DNA from: JACVRW01 sp963757815 | GTDB lineage: Bacteria; Actinomycetota; Thermoleophilia; Solirubrobacterales; Thermoleophilaceae | Length of the DNA: 64,000 bases | Reading direction: 5' to 3' | Assembly (NCBI GenBank): GCA_963757815.1 | Contig: CAVWSN010000033.1 | Coordinates: 1 to 64,000 of the forward strand | Shown here: positions 42,878-52,272 of the stretch, one piece after another | Layout: each line of letters opens with the position of its first letter | How positions within the stretch are numbered: position 1 is the stretch's first letter | Notes under the pieces: generated by a model | Databases searched by the model: none | What the model was told of the DNA's origin: nothing | The model's input: the letters and a program-made list of their open reading frames with translations, nothing else | Program-made: the position numbers and the translations under genes

Positions 42878-44351
42878 ATGAACGACTATGCCGCAGCCGC
42901 CACCACCGCCGTCGAACTGCTCGCCGACCACGTGGCGGAGGCCCGGGACGGGCTCGGGCCGGCCACCGTGCGGCCGGATCCCGACGCGCTCGCGGCAGAC
43001 CTCGAGCTCGAGCGCTGGATCCACGACGGCGGGATGGATGCAGCCGCGTTCGCGGATTGGCTGCCGCGCTACCTGGACGCGACGGTGCGCCTCCACCACC
43101 CGGGCTCGATGGCACACCAGGTGGCCGTGCCGTCGACGGGCGCCGCCGTCGCCGACCTGGTCCACGGCGCCACGAACAACCCGATGGCGATCTACGAGAT
43201 GGGCGCCGCGGGGGCAACGATCGAGCGCGAGGTCGTGCGCTGGATGCTGGACAAGGTGGGGTTCGACCACGAGTTCGGCGCCGGGGTCCTGACCCACGGC
43301 GGATCGCTCGCGAACCTCACGGCGCTGCTCGCGGCCCGTGCACGCGTGGCCCCCGACGCCTGGCGCACGGGCGTGCCCGCGCGATCTCGCCCTGCTCGCA
43401 CCTCCGTCCGCCCACTACTCGGTCCCGCGCGCGGCGGCGATCCTCGGCCTTGGTGAGGAGGCCGTGATCGAGCTCGAGGTCGACGAGCTCGAGCGGATCC
43501 GGCCCGATCGGCTCCCGGCCGCGCTCGAGCGCTGCGCGGCGGCCGGCAGGCGACCGCTCGCGCTCGTTGCCCCGGCCTGCGCGACCAGCACCGGCCTGTA
43601 CGACGACCTGCGCGCGATCGGCGGCTTCTGCGCCGAGCACGGCATCTGGCTGCACGTGGACGCCGCGCACGGCGCCTCCGCGCTCCTCTCCGAGCGTCAC
43701 CGGCCGCTGCTCGACGGCATCGAGCTCGGCGACTCCGTCGTGTGGGACGCCCACAAGCTGCTGCGCACCTCAGGTCTGTGCGCTGCCGTCCTCGTTCGGC
43801 ACGGCCCGGACCTGCCGGCCGCGTTTCGCCAGAGCGGCGCCTACCTGTTCAACGGCCAGGAGTCGGTCGGCTTCGACCTCCTCGACCGTGCCCTGGAGAC
43901 GACCAAGACGACACTCGGCCTCAAGCTCTTCCTGTCGCTCGCCTGGGAGGGAGAGCGCGGCCTCGGCGAGTACGTGGCGTCGCGCTACGACACGGCGCGC
44001 CGTTTCCACGAGCTGCTCTCGCGCGAGCCCGACGTGACCTGTCCCTACGTGCCGGAGAGCAACATCCTCTGCTTCCGCATCGGCGACGGCGATCAGCTCG
44101 CCCTCCGCGACCGCGTGCTCGCCGGCGGGCGGCTCCACATCGGCTCGACGACCATCAACGGCGAGCGCCACCTGCGGCTCGTGGTCACCGCGCCCGATAC
44201 CGGTGAGGCGACCCTGCGCGAGCTCCTGCGAGCCCTCAGGCAGTCGCCTGGACCTGGTCCTCGAGCCCCAGCTCGGCGATCGCCGCTTCACGCATGCGGA
44301 ACTTCTGGACCTTCCCGGTCACGGTCAGCGGGAACTCCTCACAGACCTTGA
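42878..44351 (+). pseudogene. PLP-dependent amino acid decarboxylase (group II), frameshifted
   Basis: A group II pyridoxal-phosphate decarboxylase (aromatic L-amino acid/glutamate type). The frame from ATG 42878 has HHPGSMAHQVAVPSTGAAVA and LTHGGSLANLTALLAARARV, then breaks near 43378. The next frame continues with APPSAHYSVPRAAAILGLGE, HVDAAHGASALLS and the PLP lysine in WDAHKLLRTSGLC. One extra base in CCCGCGC restores about 460 residues. The 3' end runs past the conserved region and overlaps the opposing ligase gene by 116 bases, so the true stop may be lost too. Presumably regulated by the divergent Lrp. Confidence 0.75.
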
Positions 44352-45873
44352 TGTACCGGGGCACCTTGAAGTGAGCGATGCGCCCGCGGCAGAACGCGCT
44401 CAGGTCGTCCTCGTCGAACGAGGACCCGGCGCGCAGCTTGACCCACGCCATCAGCTCCTCGCCGTAGCGGGCGTCGGGAACGCCGATCACCGCCACCTCG
44501 ATCACGTCCGGATGGCCCTGCAGGAACTCCTCGACCTCGCGCGGGTAGACGTTCTCTCCCCCGCGGACGACCATGTCCTTGCTGCGTCCCACGATGTTGA
44601 GGTAGCCGTCCTCGTCCATGGTCGCGAGGTCGCCGGTGTGCATCCAGCGGGCTGCGTCGACCGCCTCGGCCGTCCGTTCGGGGTCGTTCCAGTAGCCGAG
44701 CATCACCGAGTAGCCGCGCGTTAGCAGCTCGCCGCGCTCCCCGCGCGGGACCGTGCGGCCGCTGTCCGGGTCGACGATCTTGACCTCGACATGCGGGCCG
44801 ACCCGGCCGACGGTGCCGACGCGCTTCTCGAGCGGATCGTCGACGCTCGTCTGGGTGGACACGGGCGAGGTCTCGGTCATCCCGTAGCAGATCGTGACCT
44901 CGCTCATGTGCATGTCCTCGATCACCTGCCGCATGACCTCGACCGGGCAGGGCGCGCCGGCCATGATGCCGGTCCGCAGCGAGCTGAGGTCGTGGTCGCC
45001 GAAGCCGGGGTCGTTGAGCTCGGCGATGAACATGGTCGGAACGCCGTAGAGGCTCGTGCAGCGCTCGGCCGCCACGGTTTCGAGGACGCTTGCCGCCTCG
45101 AACGCGGGGCCCGGCACGACCATCGTGGCGCCGTGCGTCGTGCAGCCGAGATTGCCCATGACCATGCCGAAGGTGTGGTAGAACGGCACGGGAATGCAGA
45201 CGCGGTCGCGTTCGGTGTAGCGGCAGGTCTCGGCCACCGAGAACGCGTTGTTGAGGATGTTGTGGTGGCTGAGCGTCGCGCCCTTCGGCAGCCCGGTGGT
45301 GCCGCTCGTGTACTGGATGTTGATCGGGTCGTCGAAGTCGAGCTCGGACATCCGGTCGCGCAGCAGGTCCGCGCCCGCGGACTCGCCAGCCCGCAAGAGC
45401 TCGTCCCAGCCGGGTGAGTCGAGGAGGACCACCCGCTCGAGGTCGGGCAGGTCCGGGCGGACCTCGTCGATCATCGCGGCGTAGTCCGAGGTCTTGAACG
45501 CGGCCGCGGCGATCAGCATGCGACAGCCGGACTGCCTCAGCGCGTGTTCCAGCTCCGCGGTGCGGTAGGCCGGGTTCACGTTGACGAGGATCACGCCGGC
45601 CTTGGCCGTGGCGAACTGCACGAGCACCCACTCGGCGCAGTTCGGTGCCCAGATCCCGAGCCGATCGCCCGCCTCGAGGCCGGCCGCCAGAAGCCCTCGG
45701 GCGAGCCCGTCGACGCGCTCGTTCAGCTCGTCGTAGGTCCAGCGGACATCCTGGTGGCGGACCACGAGGGCCTCTCGGCCGCCGTGCTCGGCCACCGTCC
45801 GCTCGAGGTTCTCGCCGATCGTCTCCCCGAGCAGCGGCTTGTCACCACGCCCGTGGACGTAGGAGCGCTGCAT
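44236..45873 (-). CDS. AMP-binding acyl-CoA ligase
   Basis: A 545-residue ANL-superfamily ligase. It has the P-loop YTSGTTGLPKGATLSHHN, the motif YGMTETSPVS, the hinge region YLNIVGRSKDMVVRGGENVY and the catalytic C-terminal Lys in LTVTGKVQKFRMRE. It activates a carboxylic acid, probably a fatty acid, via an acyl-adenylate to a CoA thioester. The similarity is to long/medium-chain fatty-acyl-CoA synthetases. ATG 45873 is used; ATG 45885 is an alternative. Confidence 0.88.
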   Translation of the reverse strand: MQRSYVHGRGDKPLLGETIGENLERTVAEHGGREALVVRHQDVRWTYDELNERVDGLARGLLAAGLEAGDRLGIWAPNCAEWVLVQFATAKAGVILVNVNPAYRTAELEHALRQSGCRMLIAAAAFKTSDYAAMIDEVRPDLPDLERVVLLDSPGWDELLRAGESAGADLLRDRMSELDFDDPINIQYTSGTTGLPKGATLSHHNILNNAFSVAETCRYTERDRVCIPVPFYHTFGMVMGNLGCTTHGATMVVPGPAFEAASVLETVAAERCTSLYGVPTMFIAELNDPGFGDHDLSSLRTGIMAGAPCPVEVMRQVIEDMHMSEVTICYGMTETSPVSTQTSVDDPLEKRVGTVGRVGPHVEVKIVDPDSGRTVPRGERGELLTRGYSVMLGYWNDPERTAEAVDAARWMHTGDLATMDEDGYLNIVGRSKDMVVRGGENVYPREVEEFLQGHPDVIEVAVIGVPDARYGEELMAWVKLRAGSSFDEDDLSAFCRGRIAHFKVPRYIKVCEEFPLTVTGKVQKFRMREAAIAELGLEDQVQATA

Positions 45874-45922
45874 CGGCCACAGCATAGGCGCCCTGCTCGG
45901 GTGCCGGTTAGCCTGCCGTGCC

Positions 45923-46501
45923 ATGCCCGGCGCCGACGATCTTCAGAGCATCCCGTTCGCCTCCGACGCCGAGTGGGAGCGCTGGCTCGAGGAGAACCAC
46001 GCCTCGGTCGACGGCGTCTGGATCAAGATGGCCAAGAAGGGGACGGGCATCGACAGCGTCCGCTACCCGGAGGTCCTCGACACCGCGCTCTGCTTCGGGT
46101 GGATCGACGCCAAGCGCCTGGCACTCGACGAGCAGTACTTCCTCCAGCGCTTCGTGCCGCGGCGGCCCCGCAGCAACTGGTCGCGTATCAACGTGGAGAA
46201 GGTGGAGCGGCTGACGGCGGATGGCAGGATGCGCCCCGCGGGTTTCGCCGAGGTCGAGCGGGCCAAGGCCGACGGCCGCTGGGCGGCGGCCTACGACGGC
46301 CAGCGCTTCAGCACCGTGCCCGAGGACCTCCAGGCGGAGCTCGACGCCCGGCCGGAGGCCAAGGCGTTCTTCGAGGGCCTCAACAGCCAGAACCGCTACG
46401 CGATCCTGTACCAGCTGCAGGACGCCAAGCGGCCCGAGACGCGGGCGCGACGGCTGGCGAAGTTTGTCGCGATGCTCGAGGCGGGGGAGAGGATTTACTA
46501 G
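45923..46501 (+). CDS. YdeI/OmpD-associated family protein
   Basis: A 192-residue soluble protein with the family blocks EWERWLEENHASVDGVWIKM, EVLDTALCFGWIDAKRLALD, FVPRRPRSNWSRINVEKVER and a C-terminal helix (RLAKFVAMLEAGERIY). YdeI-type proteins have been linked to peptide resistance and general stress, but the biochemical role is unsettled. It is divergent from the acyl-CoA ligase with a 49-base gap. Confidence 0.85.
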   Translation: MPGADDLQSIPFASDAEWERWLEENHASVDGVWIKMAKKGTGIDSVRYPEVLDTALCFGWIDAKRLALDEQYFLQRFVPRRPRSNWSRINVEKVERLTADGRMRPAGFAEVERAKADGRWAAAYDGQRFSTVPEDLQAELDARPEAKAFFEGLNSQNRYAILYQLQDAKRPETRARRLAKFVAMLEAGERIY

Positions 46502-46624
46502 GTGGCGGCGCTGGGCGAGCCGGATCGAAGATCGTTCGGCCCGCTGCGCTCGGGAAGGCGGGATCTGTCCCCCGGTGCCGTTCAAAAGTTCGGCGTGATG
46601 CTGGGTTCGGCCGGAGATTGTTCG

Positions 46625-46680
46625 TGAGCTCCTGTTGCTTCGAGGCCCCGGACGGGTTCACGATCGAGGTCCTTTGCTGA
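46625..46680 (+). pseudogene. C-terminal scrap of a VOC/glyoxalase protein
   Basis: Eighteen codons read SSCCFEAPDGFTIEVLC and then a stop. FxAPDGFTIEVL is the usual final strand of vicinal-oxygen-chelate proteins. No body of the domain is found upstream in any frame between the YdeI gene and here, so this is a relic. The rest of 46502-46753 shows nothing I can name. Confidence 0.35.
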
Positions 46681-46753
46681 TTTCGACCGATGACTTTGAG
46701 CAGGCCCTCCCGTCTCTAAGGTGGAGGCGTATCCGCGACAACCTGGGAGTCAG

Positions 46754-47749
46754 ATGACAACGCAGCCCCCGCTCGCGATCGAGGCCAGCGGCCTCGTCAA
46801 GTATTTCGGCGAAACCCACGCCGTGGACGGCGTAGACCTCGCAGTCCGGACCGGCTCCGTCTACGGCGTGCTGGGGCCTAACGGCGCGGGCAAGACGACC
46901 ACCATCCGCATGCTCGCGACGCTGCTGCGGCCGGATTCGGGCTCCGCGCGCGTGCTCGGGCACGACATCGTCAAGGACTCGGACGCCGTGCGCCGGCTGA
47001 TCAGCCTCACGGGCCAGCTCGCCTCGGTCGACGAGGACCTCACCGGCCGCGAGAACCTCGTGCTGCTCGGGCGCCTGCTCGGCCTGAGCCGAGACCACGC
47101 AAAGACAAGGGCTACCGAGCTGCTCGAGGCGTTCGGCCTCGCGGACGCCGCGGCCAAGCTCGTCAAGAACTACTCCGGCGGGATGCGACGGCGCCTCGAC
47201 ATCGCGGCGAGCATCGTGGTGACGCCGCAGGTCATGTTTCTCGACGAGCCCACCACCGGCCTCGACCCGCGCTCGCGCAACCAGGTCTGGGACATCATCC
47301 GCGCGATGGCGGCGGGCGGGACGACGATCCTGCTCTGCACCCAGTACCTCGACGAGGCCGACCAGCTCGCCGAGGGGATCGCCGTGATCGATCACGGCAA
47401 GGTGATCGCCGAGGGCACCCCCGGCCAGCTCAAGGCCTCCGTCGGGTCGGGCGCGCTGCACGTGCGGCTGCTTGACCCTGAGCAGCGCCCCGAGGCCGAG
47501 CGCGTGCTGGCGCGGGAGCTCGAATCGGTGCATCTGGAGCCCGATCCCGCGGCTCTGTCGGCGCCCTGCGCCGACGGGGACCGGGCGGCTGAGGCGGTCG
47601 CCGAGCTGGCCCGCTCGGGCGTGCGCATCGCCGACTTCTCGCTCGGTCAGCCGAGCCTGGATGAGGTCTTCCTCGCGCTGACGGGCCATACGGCCGAGGA
47701 CCAGACCGGCGACGAAGCCAACGAGATGCAGGAGGAGCAGGCAGCATGA
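46754..47749 (+). CDS. ABC transporter ATP-binding protein (DrrA-like)
   Basis: A 331-residue ATPase. Walker A is GPNGAGKTTTIRML, the Q-loop is LTGQ, the signature is YSGGMRRRLDIA, Walker B is VMFLDEPTTGLDPRSRNQVW, and the H-region is CTQYLDEADQLA. The C-terminal extension (ADFSLGQPSLDEVFLALTGH) is typical of DrrA/NatA-type antibiotic exporters. ATG 46754 is chosen over an upstream GTG. The last codons overlap the permease start (ATGA), so the two are coupled. Confidence 0.9.
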   Translation: MTTQPPLAIEASGLVKYFGETHAVDGVDLAVRTGSVYGVLGPNGAGKTTTIRMLATLLRPDSGSARVLGHDIVKDSDAVRRLISLTGQLASVDEDLTGRENLVLLGRLLGLSRDHAKTRATELLEAFGLADAAAKLVKNYSGGMRRRLDIAASIVVTPQVMFLDEPTTGLDPRSRNQVWDIIRAMAAGGTTILLCTQYLDEADQLAEGIAVIDHGKVIAEGTPGQLKASVGSGALHVRLLDPEQRPEAERVLARELESVHLEPDPAALSAPCADGDRAAEAVAELARSGVRIADFSLGQPSLDEVFLALTGHTAEDQTGDEANEMQEEQAA

Positions 47750-48597
47750 GCACCCCCTCGACTACTCAGGTCGGGCCGGACACGATGGCCAACGAGGCGG
47801 CGATTCGCAAGGCGCTCGCAACCACCGAGCGTCCTCCGCCGGCGAGTGCCCCCTCGGCTGCGCTCAGCTTCGGCTGGCGCGGCATGCTGAAGGTCAAGCA
47901 CGTCCCCGAGCAGCTCCTGGACGTGACGATCACGCCGGTGATGTTCGTCCTGTTGTTCACCTACCTGTTCGGCGGCGCGATCGCCGGCTCGACGGGCGAG
48001 TACCTCGACTACATCCTGCCCGGCCTGCTGGTGATGTCGGTGCTGTTCAACACCGTCTACTCCGGCGTCTCGGTCAATACGGACCTGACGAAGGGCGTCG
48101 TCGACCGCTTTCGCACGCTGCCGATCTGGCGCCCGGCGCCGCTCGTGGGCGCGCTGCTGGGCGACAGCGTCCGCTACCTCGTGGGCGGGACCGTGATCAT
48201 CGTGCTTGGGTACGTGCTCGGCTTCCGGGCCGACGCGGGCTTGCCTGGCGTGCTGGCCGCGCTCGCGTTCACGATCATCTTCGCGTTCGCGTTCTCGTGG
48301 ATCTTCACGACGATGGGCCTGATCATGCGCTCGCCCAACGCCGTGATGAACGCCGGCTTCATGGCCATCTTCCCGCTGACCTTCCTCAGCAACGTGTTCG
48401 TGGAGCCGGACACCCTGCCGTCGGCGCTCGAGGCCTTCGTGAACATCAACCCGATCTCGATACTGGCGGACGTGTCCCGAGGCTTCATGCACGGGGGCGT
48501 GGACGGCAGCGACATCGCGATCGTGCTCGGCGTGGCGGTGGCCCTGACCGCCGTGTTCATGCCGCTGACGACCCGCCTGTACCGCACGCGCGGCTGA
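47746..48597 (+). CDS. ABC-2 type permease (DrrB-like)
   Basis: A 283-residue, six-helix permease of the DrrB/ABC-2 family. It has VMFVLLFTYLFGGAIAGSTG, LDYILPGLLVMSVLFNTVYS, KGVVDRFRTLPIWRPAPLVG (the conserved cytoplasmic loop) and VFVEPDTLPSALEAFVNINP late. With the DrrA-like ATPase it forms an exporter for hydrophobic compounds. The first 45 residues are a hydrophilic lead. Confidence 0.9.
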   Translation: MSTPSTTQVGPDTMANEAAIRKALATTERPPPASAPSAALSFGWRGMLKVKHVPEQLLDVTITPVMFVLLFTYLFGGAIAGSTGEYLDYILPGLLVMSVLFNTVYSGVSVNTDLTKGVVDRFRTLPIWRPAPLVGALLGDSVRYLVGGTVIIVLGYVLGFRADAGLPGVLAALAFTIIFAFAFSWIFTTMGLIMRSPNAVMNAGFMAIFPLTFLSNVFVEPDTLPSALEAFVNINPISILADVSRGFMHGGVDGSDIAIVLGVAVALTAVFMPLTTRLYRTRG

Positions 48598-48629
48598 CCC
48601 GGCCGGCGTGGGCGCCGTGTGGCGCTCGG

Positions 48630-50846
48630 TCACGGATATCCGGCGCCCTCGGCGGGGCGGCCGGTAACCGTGCCCTTGCGCTCGCGGCCCGCCGGCCGCG
48701 CGGCGCGCTCCTCGTCGCGGAGCTCACCTTCGAGCGAGATCCGCGGCAGCACCCGGTCCAGCCAGGCGGGCAGCGTCCAGGCGCGGTCCCCGAGCAGTGT
48801 CATCACCGCCGGCGCCACCACCATGCGCACCACCAGCACGTCGATCAGGATCGCGACGGCGAGGCCGAAGCCGATCGTCTTGACGACCACCTCCGGGTCG
48901 GTGACGAAGCCGAGGAAGACGGTCGTCATGATCACGCCGGCCGCCAGGATGATCCTGCCCACGCGCGACATCGCGCGCACCACGCTCTGCTGCGGCCCCG
49001 CTCCGCCCAGGTACTCCTCGCGGATGCGCGACTGCAGGAAGACGTTGTAGTCCATCGAGAGTCCGAACAGGATGGCGAACATGAACAGCGGCACGAACGA
49101 CACGATCGGCACCTCGCCGTCCACGCCCAGCAGGCCCGAGCCGACTCCCTCCTGGAATACGAGCACCACTACGCCGTAGGCGGCGGCTATCGAGAGCAGG
49201 TTGAAGGCGGCAGAGACGAGCGGCACCCACAGCGAGCGGAACACCGCCATCAGCAGCAGCACGCTGAGCCCGACGACCAACCCGATGAAGATCGGCAGCC
49301 GGCTGGCGATCTTGTCGGCCAGGTCTTGGAACGTGGCCGTGGCGCCGCCGACGTGCACGTCCACCTGTGAGCTGTGGGTGGCGGCGGGCAGCACTTCGTC
49401 GCGCAGCCTGTCGACCAGCTCGGTGGTGCGCTCGTCCTGGGGCGAGCTCTTCGGGATCACGTTCAGCACCGCCGCGTCCCCGGCCGGCGACAACTCGGCC
49501 GGGGACACGACGGCCACGTCGCGATCGGCCGCGACGGCCCGCTCAACTCTGGTCAGAGTGGACTGTCCGGAGCCGTCACGGGGGGTGGTGGCGGCGAGGA
49601 CGAGCGGGCCGTTGAAGCCGGGGCCGAAGCCCTCGGCGAGGCGGTCGTAGGCGACGCGGGTGGTGGAGCCTTGGCTGTCGTTGCCGTCGTCGGGCTGGCC
49701 GAGGCGCAGCGAGGCGAACGGCGTGGCGAGCAGCACGAGCACGAGCCCGCCCGCAATGGTGGCGGCCACCGGCCGCCGCGTGACGAGCCCGGCCCAGCGC
49801 GCGAAGCGCTGCGAGGGCTCCACGTGCTCCGGCCGCTTGGGGCGCAGCCGCCGTGCGAACGCGCCCATCAGCGTGGGCAGCACCGTCACTGCGCCGAGGG
49901 CGACCATGGCGATGACGATTGCGGAGCCGATGCCCATGCGGCCGACGAAGGGGATGCCGGTGGCGAGCAGTCCGGTGATCGCGACGACCACGATCGCGCC
50001 CGCCGCGACCACGGAGGTGCCCGAGGTGGCGTTGGCCACCCGCGCGGCGTGGCCCACGCTGTCGCCGCTCGCCAATTGCTCTCGGTAGCGCCCGACGATC
50101 AGCAGCGCGTAGTCGATGCCCGCACCGAGGCCGAGCATGACGCCGAGCGTGGGGGCGAAGCTCGGGAAGTCTGCGAAGGCGCTGCCGAACTGCAGCAGCA
50201 GCAGCCCGCCCGCGAGCGCGATCAGAGCCGAGATCAACGTGAGGGCCATTGCCGCCACCGAGCGGAAGACGAGCGTGAGCACGATCATCGCGACCGCAAC
50301 CCCGATCAGCTCGCCGATCGGCGCCGTGGTCTGCTCGGCCTGGTCGACGATCGCTCCGTTGCGTGAGACCTCGATGCCCGCCTGCTCGCCGATGTCCGAG
50401 ACCCGCTCGAGTTGCTGCCCCGGCTTCTCGCCGAGCGCGGGCGCGGTGTCGTCGTACTGGACCGGCACGAAGGCGATGCGCCCGTCCTGGGAGAGTTGGC
50501 CGCTGCTCCGCTCGAACGGGCCGGGGGCCCCGGTCACGTGGGGCTGGGCGCGGATCTCCTCGACGGTCCGGACGATCGCGGCGCGCCGCTCGGGCTCGCG
50601 CAACGTGCCCGACTCGACCGCGAAAACGACGTTCGCGGTGTCGCCCGCCGCTGCCGGAAAGCGATCGTCGAGCACGTCCATCGCGCTCTGAGACTCCGTC
50701 CCGGGAGTCCTGAAGTCATCGACGAAAGAGCCGCCGCCCGCGCCTGCCGCGACGCCGAGGGCGACGAGCACCACCGCCACGATCGCCAGTGAGCGCTTCC
50801 AGTGTTCCGCCGCCCATGCGGCCAGGTTTCCGAGGAGATGTGCCAT
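48630..50846 (-). CDS. MMPL family RND transporter
   Basis: A 738-residue transporter with 11-12 helices in two MMPL halves separated by large extracytoplasmic loops. The proton-relay Asp-Tyr pairs are visible in GLGAGIDYALLIVGRYREQL and FGLSMDYNVFLQSRIREEYL. Relatives export lipids or drugs in mycobacteria and streptomycetes. ATG 50846 is used; GTG 50864 would add six residues. The divergent TetR and an operator-like palindrome lie just upstream, so expression is probably derepressed by a ligand. Confidence 0.9.
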   Translation of the reverse strand: MAHLLGNLAAWAAEHWKRSLAIVAVVLVALGVAAGAGGGSFVDDFRTPGTESQSAMDVLDDRFPAAAGDTANVVFAVESGTLREPERRAAIVRTVEEIRAQPHVTGAPGPFERSSGQLSQDGRIAFVPVQYDDTAPALGEKPGQQLERVSDIGEQAGIEVSRNGAIVDQAEQTTAPIGELIGVAVAMIVLTLVFRSVAAMALTLISALIALAGGLLLLQFGSAFADFPSFAPTLGVMLGLGAGIDYALLIVGRYREQLASGDSVGHAARVANATSGTSVVAAGAIVVVAITGLLATGIPFVGRMGIGSAIVIAMVALGAVTVLPTLMGAFARRLRPKRPEHVEPSQRFARWAGLVTRRPVAATIAGGLVLVLLATPFASLRLGQPDDGNDSQGSTTRVAYDRLAEGFGPGFNGPLVLAATTPRDGSGQSTLTRVERAVAADRDVAVVSPAELSPAGDAAVLNVIPKSSPQDERTTELVDRLRDEVLPAATHSSQVDVHVGGATATFQDLADKIASRLPIFIGLVVGLSVLLLMAVFRSLWVPLVSAAFNLLSIAAAYGVVVLVFQEGVGSGLLGVDGEVPIVSFVPLFMFAILFGLSMDYNVFLQSRIREEYLGGAGPQQSVVRAMSRVGRIILAAGVIMTTVFLGFVTDPEVVVKTIGFGLAVAILIDVLVVRMVVAPAVMTLLGDRAWTLPAWLDRVLPRISLEGELRDEERAARPAGRERKGTVTGRPAEGAGYP

Positions 50847-50864
50847 GGACGAAGAGGTAAGCAC

Positions 50865-50877
50865 ATTCGCTGCGAAT
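50865..50877. promoter_or_regulatory. Inverted repeat, TetR operator candidate
   Basis: ATTCGC-T-GCGAAT is a perfect 6-1-6 palindrome and extends to 9-1-9 with one mismatch (CAxATTCGC/GCGAATxTG). It sits in the gap between the MMPL and TetR genes, next to AT-rich promoter-like DNA (50878-50900). Confidence 0.6.
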
Positions 50878-50944
50878 TTGCAACGACTGAATTATTAACC
50901 TGATGACATCTTTACACGGTCTGCACCTTCGCTACTATTGGCAC

Positions 50945-51565
50945 ATGGCAGAGGGACTCCGGGAACGCAAGAAGCAGCGCACGCGGGAGCAGATCATCGA
51001 GGCGGCCATGGGCCTCTTTGCCGAGCGCGGCTACCACGCGACGACGATCGCGGACATCGCCGAGGCCGCCGACGTGGCGCCGCGCACGTTCTTCTCGTAC
51101 TTCCCGTCGAAGGAGGCGGTCGTCTTCCACAACGTCGACCGCGACCTCGACTCGCTGGCGAGCGCGCTACGCGACCGTCTGCCCGGCGAGAGCGCCTTCG
51201 ACGCGCTGCGGCGCTGGATCGACATGATGTTCGACCAGTGGGAGGGCGAGGGAAACGAGGCGCTCCTGCGCAAGCGGCTCTGCCGCGAGGACGAGGGGCT
51301 GGCCAACTTCCAGGGCGGCGTGATGGCCCGCATGCACGAGCTCCTGCTCGGGGCGATCGCGAACGACCTCGACGAGCCGCCGGACGCGCTACGTCCGCGG
51401 CTCGTGGCCGCCGCGGCCGTGGCGGCGCTGACCTCGCTCGAGGGCAGCGTCGGCGAGAAGGCCGAGCAGCCGGTCGACAAGGCCGAGGCGCTCGCCGTGC
51501 TCGACGACGCCATGCTGTTCCTGCGCGGCGGGCTCGACGCGCTGAGCGCCGGCCGTTCAGGCTGA
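50945..51565 (+). CDS. TetR family repressor of the MMPL gene
   Basis: A 206-residue repressor. The HTH is KKQRTREQIIEAAMGLFAER, GYHATTIADIAEAADVAPRT, FFSYFPSKEAVVF, and the C-terminal domain is all-helical. ATG 50945 starts the canonical N-terminus MAEGLRERKKQ; an upstream start at 50903 would place 14 odd residues in front. Divergent orientation to the MMPL gene suggests local control. Confidence 0.88.
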   Translation: MAEGLRERKKQRTREQIIEAAMGLFAERGYHATTIADIAEAADVAPRTFFSYFPSKEAVVFHNVDRDLDSLASALRDRLPGESAFDALRRWIDMMFDQWEGEGNEALLRKRLCREDEGLANFQGGVMARMHELLLGAIANDLDEPPDALRPRLVAAAAVAALTSLEGSVGEKAEQPVDKAEALAVLDDAMLFLRGGLDALSAGRSG

Positions 51566-52174
51566 GCCGTCCTCCGCGCGGCGGCGCCGCTTCCGCTGGC
51601 GCTCGACCTCCCGGGCGGCGACCCCGATCGCGATCGCGATCGGCACGACGTACGGCGCCGCCGCGAGCACCGACTTGACCCACTCGGGAGGCTCGATCGA
51701 GATCGAGGGCAGATCTGGAAGGTCGGGCAGGTTGACTTGGGGCGGGTCGAGGTCGGGGAGCGCCGGGAGCACGAGCCCGATCAGAGCACCGATGCCGAGC
51801 AGCGGCAGCAGCACACCGCCGACCGCCCTCACGACATGCCGGGCGGCGTAGAGCACCGGCCGCTCGCGCTCGAGCTCGGCGAGCCTGGCCGCGCGGGTGC
51901 CGGCCGGGGGGTCGAGCAGCACGAGCTCCTCGCCGCCGGCGTCGAGGATCGCGGCGCGCCTGATCGAGCCGAGCGCGGCGAGCCTCACGTCGACCGTCAG
52001 CTCACCATCCTGGAGCCTCGCGCGGCTTCCGTTCGTCTTGGTCTCCGCGCGCTGTTCGCCGTCGACCACGAGTCGCAGCACCTGGCCGAGGCCGGACGGC
52101 TCGCGCTCGACCTCCACCCGCCTCCCGGCGTGATCCACACTCCAGCGCTCGGCCGGCCCGTCTTCCGTCGACAC
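51557..52174 (-). CDS. Membrane protein of unknown function
   Basis: A 205-residue protein. The first 110 residues form a beta-rich soluble domain (VDHAGRRVEVEREPSGLGQV, then GELTVDVRLAALGSIRRAAI). Two membrane helices follow (VVRAVGGVLLPLLGIGALIG; SVLAAAPYVVPIAIAIGVAA), separated by a Pro/Asp/Leu linker (PDLDPPQVNLPDLPDLPSIS). The tail is strongly basic. No family recognised. Its stop overlaps the end of the TetR gene by 9 bases (convergent). Confidence 0.65.
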   Translation of the reverse strand: MSTEDGPAERWSVDHAGRRVEVEREPSGLGQVLRLVVDGEQRAETKTNGSRARLQDGELTVDVRLAALGSIRRAAILDAGGEELVLLDPPAGTRAARLAELERERPVLYAARHVVRAVGGVLLPLLGIGALIGLVLPALPDLDPPQVNLPDLPDLPSISIEPPEWVKSVLAAAPYVVPIAIAIGVAAREVERQRKRRRRAEDGSA

Positions 52175-52272
52175 GATGCCAAAGCTACGCGGCCGCCCTC
52201 ACCCCCGCATCGGTCGGAAGACTGAACTGCCCCCGACCTCAGGAGGAGGTGAGAAGCGGCCGCAGACCCCCC

